Source: Candidatus Sumerlaea chitinivorans (GTDB lineage Bacteria > Sumerlaeota > Sumerlaeia > Sumerlaeales > Sumerlaeaceae). From it: a DNA stretch of 64,000 nt. The number at the start of each line of letters is the position of its first letter. Positions within the stretch are counted from its first letter, which is position 1. Below are positions 58,894 to 64,000 of the stretch, in pieces. Made by a program: the position numbers and the translations under genes. The DNA is taken from assembly GCA_003290465.1 (NCBI GenBank), contig CP030759.1, forward strand, positions 1,579,144-1,643,143, read 5' to 3'. Below the pieces are notes generated by a model. It made no database searches, was not told the origin of the DNA, and was given only the letters and a program-made list of their open reading frames with translations.

Positions 58894-60951
58894 ATGCCAG
58901 AGCTGACTCCTTTGCCGATCGCCGTACTGCTTCGGCGGATGTTTTGCGAATTCCGCCACCAGCAACAGATCTTCGACCTGCCCTCGTCCAAGTTTTGGCG
59001 CGGGTCCGAAAAGGTGGATCTGAGCGTTCGTTCCCACGGGAAGCCTGCGGCAACACCACTCGGCCCAGCTGCAGGTCCACACACGCAAATGGCCCAGAAT
59101 ATCGTGTTGGCGTTTTTGGGCGGATCTCGGATCATGGAGTTGAAAACCATTCAGATCAACGACCGCCTGACAATTCCGCGGCCATGCATTGACGCGACGA
59201 ATGTCGGGTACAACGTCGAGTTTAGCCAAGAATTGCGCCTTGAGCAATCGCTGGAGGAATACGTCAAAGCATGGATGCTTCTGCGCATCCTCGAGGAAAG
59301 TGAAATTCTGGGTGTGCCGAAGCGCGCTCGGAGTGACAAAAGCGCCGCGGCTGCGGCTGGCCATTTTTATGACTGCATCTTCGACCTCTCATGCGGCTAC
59401 AATCTGGAGGGAATCGCAAGCGAGCGCGTTCAGTGGTTTATCCGCTCAATGATGGACGCCTCTGCAGAGATCGAGCGGCTTCGGGCTCAGATTCCAGACG
59501 AGTTTGCATGGGCGCGGGATCTCCATTACGATCCGCATATCGTAACCACGGCAACGCTTTCCACCTTCCACGGGTGCCCGCCGGACGAGATCGAGGGGAT
59601 AGTCGAGCATCTCCTGAAGGTCAACCATTTGCATGTCGTGGTGAAAATGAACCCGACGATGCTCGGCCGAGAGCGCGTGGAAGAGCTCCTCCATGATGTG
59701 ATGGGCTATCACGAAATTCAGGTGAACCCACATGCTTTTGAGTCCGGCCTGCAGTTTGAGGAGTCCATCGGACTAATTCGGCGTTTACGACGCTTGGGGC
59801 GCTCGCTGGGGCTACAGGTCGGGGTGAAGTTTTCCAACACTTTAGAAGTGCTTAACCACCGCGACTTTTTCCCAAAGACGGAAAAGGTCATGTACCTGAG
59901 CGGTGCTCCGCTTCATCCCATTGCCATGGAACTGGCGCTGCGCTTCCGTGAAGAATACGTGCGGACGGCCGACGATGCGGAGGACGCCGCAGTGCCAATC
60001 TCCTTCTCTGCCGGTGTGGACAAACATAACTTCCCAGACTGCGTGGCATGCGGAATGGTGCCTGTCACCGTTTGCACCGATTTGCTCCGGGTTGGTGGTT
60101 ATGGCCGGCAAGTCGACTACCTCCGCGCGCTCGAGGAGCGCATGGTGGCCAATAATGCTCGGTCTATTCCCGAGTTCATCTGCGTAACAGCGAAGCATGC
60201 TGGAAGCGTGGAGCACTGTGCTCTGGAAAATCATCGCAACATTGCCGCGAGGGTCGTGACCGACGATCGCTACTCACGAGCGCGCAATTCGCTCGTTCCG
60301 AAACGAATCAACTCGAAACTCTGGGTCTTTGACTGCATCGCCTGCGATAAGTGCATCCCCGTCTGCCCGAATGACGCCAATTTCACCTACGATGCCCCCG
60401 GGGTAGAAATCCCGTATAAAATTTATGAGGTGCGCCACGGCGAATTCCACGTCGTCGAAGAGCACACTTTCGCAATCCGCAAGGCGCATCAAATCGCCAA
60501 TTTCGGACCCTTCTGCAACGAGTGTGGCAACTGCGATACGTTTTGCCCTGAATATGGGGGACCTTACGTGGAAAAGCCGACGTTCTTCTTTACAAAAGAG
60601 CAGTGGGAAGAGTGGACGAAGTATGATGGCTTTCTGATTCTCCACCATGAATGGGGCGACGAAATCCGCGGGCGAATTCGACAGCAGGTTTATGCGCTCC
60701 ACATTCAGAGAACCGGAGAGCGTTCCTCCCCGTCCGATACGCGCCATATCTTCGAGTCCCCAGCCGGTTGCGTTGAAATCGATCCCGAACGCGTCGAACC
60801 CGTTCGCCTGATTGGCGCAGGCACAGACAACCGATTGGATCTTGGGATCTATCTCATGCTTAAAACGCTACTGAACGGTGTTCTGTATTCGCGTTCGGTG
60901 AACTACGTGAATGCGCAATTTTCTGATTTGCTGGCAAACTTGTCTGCTTGA
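58894..60951 (+). CDS. YgfK-like Fe-S flavoenzyme lacking the GltD-type middle module
   Basis: The 685-residue protein matches the N-terminal dihydroorotate-dehydrogenase-like half of E. coli YgfK (putative selenate reductase subunit): LGPAAGPHTQMAQNIV near 56-71, IMELKTIQINDRLTIPRPCI near 80-99, SCGYNLEGI near 165-173 and TLSTFHGCPPDEIEGIVEHL near 223-242. It then passes directly to two [4Fe-4S] motifs, Cys 481/484/487/491 (CIACDKCIPVCP) and Cys 541/544/547/551 (CNECGNCDTFCP). YgfK has a FAD/NAD(P)-binding GltD-like module between these parts, near 1030 residues in total; here it is missing. A soluble cytosolic oxidoreductase taking electrons from a separate partner is inferred; the substrate is unknown. 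Confidence 0.82.
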   Translation: MPELTPLPIAVLLRRMFCEFRHQQQIFDLPSSKFWRGSEKVDLSVRSHGKPAATPLGPAAGPHTQMAQNIVLAFLGGSRIMELKTIQINDRLTIPRPCIDATNVGYNVEFSQELRLEQSLEEYVKAWMLLRILEESEILGVPKRARSDKSAAAAAGHFYDCIFDLSCGYNLEGIASERVQWFIRSMMDASAEIERLRAQIPDEFAWARDLHYDPHIVTTATLSTFHGCPPDEIEGIVEHLLKVNHLHVVVKMNPTMLGRERVEELLHDVMGYHEIQVNPHAFESGLQFEESIGLIRRLRRLGRSLGLQVGVKFSNTLEVLNHRDFFPKTEKVMYLSGAPLHPIAMELALRFREEYVRTADDAEDAAVPISFSAGVDKHNFPDCVACGMVPVTVCTDLLRVGGYGRQVDYLRALEERMVANNARSIPEFICVTAKHAGSVEHCALENHRNIAARVVTDDRYSRARNSLVPKRINSKLWVFDCIACDKCIPVCPNDANFTYDAPGVEIPYKIYEVRHGEFHVVEEHTFAIRKAHQIANFGPFCNECGNCDTFCPEYGGPYVEKPTFFFTKEQWEEWTKYDGFLILHHEWGDEIRGRIRQQVYALHIQRTGERSSPSDTRHIFESPAGCVEIDPERVEPVRLIGAGTDNRLDLGIYLMLKTLLNGVLYSRSVNYVNAQFSDLLANLSA

Positions 60952-60986
60952 GCACTTGACCCTCCATAACCACGCAACGAGGTAGT

Positions 60987-63608
60987 GTGTCTGTGACTTT
61001 TCCAGCGATCACCATGCCAGCCGAAGAGGTTTTTTCCGCAGAGGCGCGGGCGAAGCTACTGGGGCTCATCGCTCAAAACCACGGCCAAGAGGTGTTCGTC
61101 GTCGGTACCTGCACTGAGGATGGGAAGGTTGTCGAGGTGGACGCCATGGCTTATGGCAACGCCGAAAGCGTGCCAGCACCTGCGCACGGTGCACGGCCGG
61201 GGCAGGTGACGATTCATAACCATCCCTCAGGAACCATTGAGCCGTCGGAAGCGGACATCAATGTTGCTTCTGAATTGGGAGCTGCTGGCATAGGCTTTTT
61301 GATCGTGGACAACGCGGTCACGCGCGTACGGGTGGTTGTGGAGCCTTATTTCCCTCCTCCGGTCTTGCCCATAGATATCGAGGCGTTAGCTGCTGAGTTC
61401 GGTCCAGAGGGAAGTTTGGCTCGAAGCTTCCGAGATTATGAACATCGCCCTCAGCAGACCGAGATGGTCCGCGCAATCGCGCGGGCTTTCAACGAGGGGC
61501 GCATTGCTGTGGTGGAAGCGGGCACGGGGGTAGGCAAGTCGTTTGCCTATCTCGCTCCCGCAATCCTTTGGGCACAACAAAACCAGACACGTGTCGTGAT
61601 CAGTACGAACACCACGAACCTGCAGGAACAACTCCTCCGCAAAGATATCCCCGAGTTGCAGAAGCTCCTGGGCACAAATGTGCGCGTCGCGCTGGTAAAG
61701 GGACGAAACCGATACTTGAGCAGGAGAAGACTCGCTTTTGCACGGGCGCACCCCGAACTGCTCGACACCACCAAATACGAAGAGCTCGAGCGTCTTGCTC
61801 AGTGGGCCGAAACAACGACCGACGGCACGGATTCCGATCTCTCATTTACTGTGGCGCCGGAAACGTGGGATGCCGTCCAAAGTGATCAGCACGACTGTTT
61901 GCGTGCACTATGCCCGCACTTCTCGCGATGCTTCTTCTATAAGTCCCGTCAAGCAGCGGCAAGCGCTCAGATTATCGTCGCCAATCATCATTTGGTACTC
62001 GCCGACCTTGCGCTACGCATGCAAGCAGACGGTGAGATCGGTGTCGGGATCCTGCCGCCGTACGACTATCTGATTCTCGACGAAGCTCACACGCTTGACG
62101 AGGTTGCCACGGATTACTTTGCGACTTCGATATCCGCTCTTGGAATTCGGCGCCAGTTGGGGAGGTTGCACTCGACCAAGGGAGAGCGCAAGGGGGCTCT
62201 GGCCAGCTTGCAGAGTGAGGTTCTCCGACTGGATCCCAAAGAACGTTACGAGCCAACGGAGACCCTGCATGCGCTTTTTGGGAAAGAGCTCGACCGCGCC
62301 TACATCAGTCTCGTCAATTCATTGGATATCCGTTGGCCCGAGATCGAAAAGCTCTTCAAAGAACTGAGTGAGGGCACGACGAGAACCGCGGGCCGCGAAA
62401 CGCAAATTCGAATTCCACCTCAAAGTGTCCCTTCAGAGGAGTGGAAGGAGAAATGGGCTCATCTGTGTGAACACATCGAGGTCATTCAGGACAATATCCG
62501 AGCGCTTGCCAAAGTGGTGAAGAACATCGTGGGTGCCATGGACGAATACCCGGAGAAAATCCGTAAAGAGCTGCTCGATCTCCGCACACGGATCCATGGC
62601 ACTTACCAAAAACTGCAAGATTATGCCCATGGAATGGAGCTGTTTGCGACGGCTGAGGATGAGCGCTACTGCCGTTGGCTTGGTGCTTCGACTTCCGATA
62701 AACGTTCCCACGTGAGTCTGTGTGTGGCGCCAATTGATATGTCGCCAGCGCTTCGTCAGGGATTGTTCGAAGCAAAAAGAGCCCTGATTCTGACCTCAGC
62801 GACACTGACGTCTGCGGGAAGTTTTGATTTTTTTGCGCGCTACGTTGGCTTGCCATCGCCGAAGACGCCACTGATGCGCGCCTCAGACACGCGTGGTGAA
62901 GACCAACCCACAACCCCTCTGGACAGACGGGTAGACTATGTGATCCTCGACTCTCCCTTTGACTACGCGAACATCTGCTTGCTCGGCGTCCCGACCAACC
63001 TCCCAGACCCAAACGACTCAAGGTTTCTCAGCGAAGCCCTGCCTGTGGTGTCGCGCTCACTTCAAATTACCACAGGCCATGCGTTCGTCCTCTTCACTTC
63101 CTACAAAGACTTGGAAAGCGCGTACAAAGCATTAGCCCCGCAGCTACGTGAGGAGGGGATGACGGTACTGAGGCAGGGGGAAGGATCGAATCACAAAGTC
63201 ATTCAGACATTCTTACGTGCACGCAATCCTGTGCTTTTCGCGACCGCCTCCTTCTGGCAAGGGGTGGATGTGCGCGGCGACAAACTCCAGAACCTGATTA
63301 TCGTTCGTCTTCCGTTCCAGCCGCCTACCAGTCCTATTTTGGAAGCGCGGTGTGAGCTTATGAGAAAAGAGGAAAAGGATCCCTTTCAACTGTTGTCCCT
63401 GCCATACGCAATCATCCGCTTTAAGCAAGGCTTTGGCCGCCTAATTCGCTCGAAAACAGACCGGGGCATTGTGCTGGTCCTCGATTCGCGATTAGTTACC
63501 CGCCCTTACGGAAAAGCTTTTTTGCGCAGTCTACCACCGGTGCGAATTGTGACGGGCAAATCCGACGATGTGTTGGGTGCCCTCAACTCATTCGTTCGAT
63601 CGTGGTGA
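60987..63608 (+). CDS. DinG/XPD-type helicase fused to an N-terminal JAMM (RadC-like) domain
   Basis: The 873-residue protein has an N-terminal JAB/MPN domain (about 10-115) with the metal motif His77-x-His79...Ser87-x-x-Asp90 (IHNHPSGTIEPSEAD) and an upstream Glu in VVEVDAMAYGN. A superfamily 2 XPD/DinG helicase follows: Walker A EAGTGVGKS near 176-184, LDEAHTLDEVA near 365, TSATLTSAGSFDFF near 608, and FKQGFGRLIRSKTDRG near 810 (motif VI). Three of four Fe-S cysteines are present (C304, C309, C315); the first, expected in KGRNRYLxRRR, is Ser245. DinG helicases unwind damaged or structured DNA. The gene follows the YgfK-like gene by 35 bases. Start is a GTG. Confidence 0.88.
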   Translation: MSVTFPAITMPAEEVFSAEARAKLLGLIAQNHGQEVFVVGTCTEDGKVVEVDAMAYGNAESVPAPAHGARPGQVTIHNHPSGTIEPSEADINVASELGAAGIGFLIVDNAVTRVRVVVEPYFPPPVLPIDIEALAAEFGPEGSLARSFRDYEHRPQQTEMVRAIARAFNEGRIAVVEAGTGVGKSFAYLAPAILWAQQNQTRVVISTNTTNLQEQLLRKDIPELQKLLGTNVRVALVKGRNRYLSRRRLAFARAHPELLDTTKYEELERLAQWAETTTDGTDSDLSFTVAPETWDAVQSDQHDCLRALCPHFSRCFFYKSRQAAASAQIIVANHHLVLADLALRMQADGEIGVGILPPYDYLILDEAHTLDEVATDYFATSISALGIRRQLGRLHSTKGERKGALASLQSEVLRLDPKERYEPTETLHALFGKELDRAYISLVNSLDIRWPEIEKLFKELSEGTTRTAGRETQIRIPPQSVPSEEWKEKWAHLCEHIEVIQDNIRALAKVVKNIVGAMDEYPEKIRKELLDLRTRIHGTYQKLQDYAHGMELFATAEDERYCRWLGASTSDKRSHVSLCVAPIDMSPALRQGLFEAKRALILTSATLTSAGSFDFFARYVGLPSPKTPLMRASDTRGEDQPTTPLDRRVDYVILDSPFDYANICLLGVPTNLPDPNDSRFLSEALPVVSRSLQITTGHAFVLFTSYKDLESAYKALAPQLREEGMTVLRQGEGSNHKVIQTFLRARNPVLFATASFWQGVDVRGDKLQNLIIVRLPFQPPTSPILEARCELMRKEEKDPFQLLSLPYAIIRFKQGFGRLIRSKTDRGIVLVLDSRLVTRPYGKAFLRSLPPVRIVTGKSDDVLGALNSFVRSW

Positions 63609-63836
63609 CCCACCAATTTTTTGCGCTTTGCTCACCGAAAACACATGTGGCACGCCGTCCTTTTCAAACACTGGAATCGATCAGAACTGTTCCCCTCCCG
63701 CTCGGCCAGTGTGAATAAAATCAAAGGCTTTGCGCATTTATCGCGCATTGAGAGGCGGGCAACTTGAGCGAGTTCGTACGGCCTGCCCACTGCAAGCTGG
63801 GGAAGTAGAATTCTAAGACGGTTTTCGAGGTTAGCA

Positions 63837-64000
63837 TTGCCAGCGAAAAAAACAACCACGGCTAAGAAAACGACGAAGTCTGCACCTGCAAAAAAGACAC
63901 AGGCTGCGGCAACGACCAAGGCCGCAGCTCGCGCTCGAACCAGCACACGAAAAAAGACTACGGCAGCCGAAGCCTCCGCGGTTCGGGCTCGTATTCGCGA
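63837..64000 (+). CDS. Lys/Ala/Thr-rich basic protein, N-terminal part
   Basis: A TTG at 63837 with GAGG 6 bases upstream opens a frame to the window edge (54 codons). The visible residues are strongly basic and low complexity (PAKKTTTAKKTTKSAPAKKT then ATTKAAARARTSTRKKTT). This is the kind of tail found on histone-H1-like or HU-like DNA-binding proteins and on some DksA/TraR-type proteins. The folded domain lies beyond the window, so the identity is open. A minus-strand frame over the same bases mirrors the repeats and is not considered real. Confidence 0.6.
   Translation, partial: MPAKKTTTAKKTTKSAPAKKTQAAATTKAAARARTSTRKKTTAAEASAVRARIR

Noticed and set aside
1-64000. tRNA, rRNA, CRISPR array, prophage or complete insertion sequence
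   Set aside because: I scanned intergenic gaps for T-loop-like GGTTCGA sequences, regular repeat-spacer arrays, transposase or integrase motifs and found none; 57235-57245 (GGTTCGAGGAATG) looks superficially T-loop-like but has no cloverleaf around it.

Overview
The window looks like chromosomal DNA from a GC-rich, free-living, diderm (Gram-negative-type) bacterium outside the well-studied groups. Support for a diderm envelope: an hldE gene for LPS heptose, an RND efflux pump with its adaptor, four lipoprotein-type signal peptides, Wzz-like proteins and an O-antigen-ligase-like protein. The SOS box is of the GAAC-N4-GTTC type usually associated with Gram-positives and several deep-branching phyla, and SecA carries an enlarged cross-linking domain of the kind seen outside Proteobacteria. 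A candidate phylum such as Sumerlaeota, or a lineage near Planctomycetes/Verrucomicrobia, is my guess; the sequence alone does not prove it. I saw no rRNA, tRNA, CRISPR array, complete insertion sequence or prophage.

Layout. 1-0.9 kb: a DUF190 pair plus a CrcB/FluC fluoride channel. 0.9-3.2 kb: ComM-type AAA+ ATPase and a nucleotidyltransferase. 3.4-6.0 kb: a three-gene Zn/Mn-type ABC importer. 6.35-11.3 kb: a LexA box followed by a translationally coupled Y-family polymerase and DnaE2 (SOS mutagenesis cassette). 11.6-18.1 kb: four exported proteins, three of which end in the same short motif, [VI/AV][AG]DWxL[FY]. 18.5-21.3 kb: NAD-type isocitrate dehydrogenase and a peptide-type ABC binding protein. 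21.3-32.65 kb: a tightly packed run of AddA-like helicase-nuclease, a TPR protein, two TPR proteins with a C-terminal carbohydrate-binding-like module, a Wzz/GumC-like coiled-coil protein between them, and a phosphodiester-glycosidase-domain protein. 32.8-40.2 kb: RNase III, a 972-residue O-antigen-ligase/TPR protein (opposite strand), PcrA-type helicase, a lone receiver domain and a lipoprotein. 40.2-46.9 kb: an amino-acid-type ABC importer and an RND pump with adaptor. 47-51.7 kb: a small exported protein with a strong terminator, HldE, and hcp divergent from a Crp/Fnr regulator with an operator-like palindrome between them. 51.8-58.7 kb: SecA, PlsX, L32, a small anchored protein and a second Wzz-like protein. 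58.9-64 kb: a shortened YgfK-like Fe-S protein, a JAMM-DinG helicase fusion and the start of a Lys/Ala-rich basic protein.

Two themes recur. One is DNA repair and damage tolerance (polymerase pair, AddA, PcrA, JAMM-DinG, ComM). The other is cell-surface polysaccharide and secretion (24.9-36.7 kb, the exported beta-helix proteins, HldE, SecA, the second Wzz-like protein). The best candidates for something undescribed are the TPR/carbohydrate-module/Wzz/glycosidase operon, the shared C-terminal motif, the JAMM-DinG fusion with a missing Fe-S cysteine, and the Y-family polymerase with an alanine at the steric-gate position.
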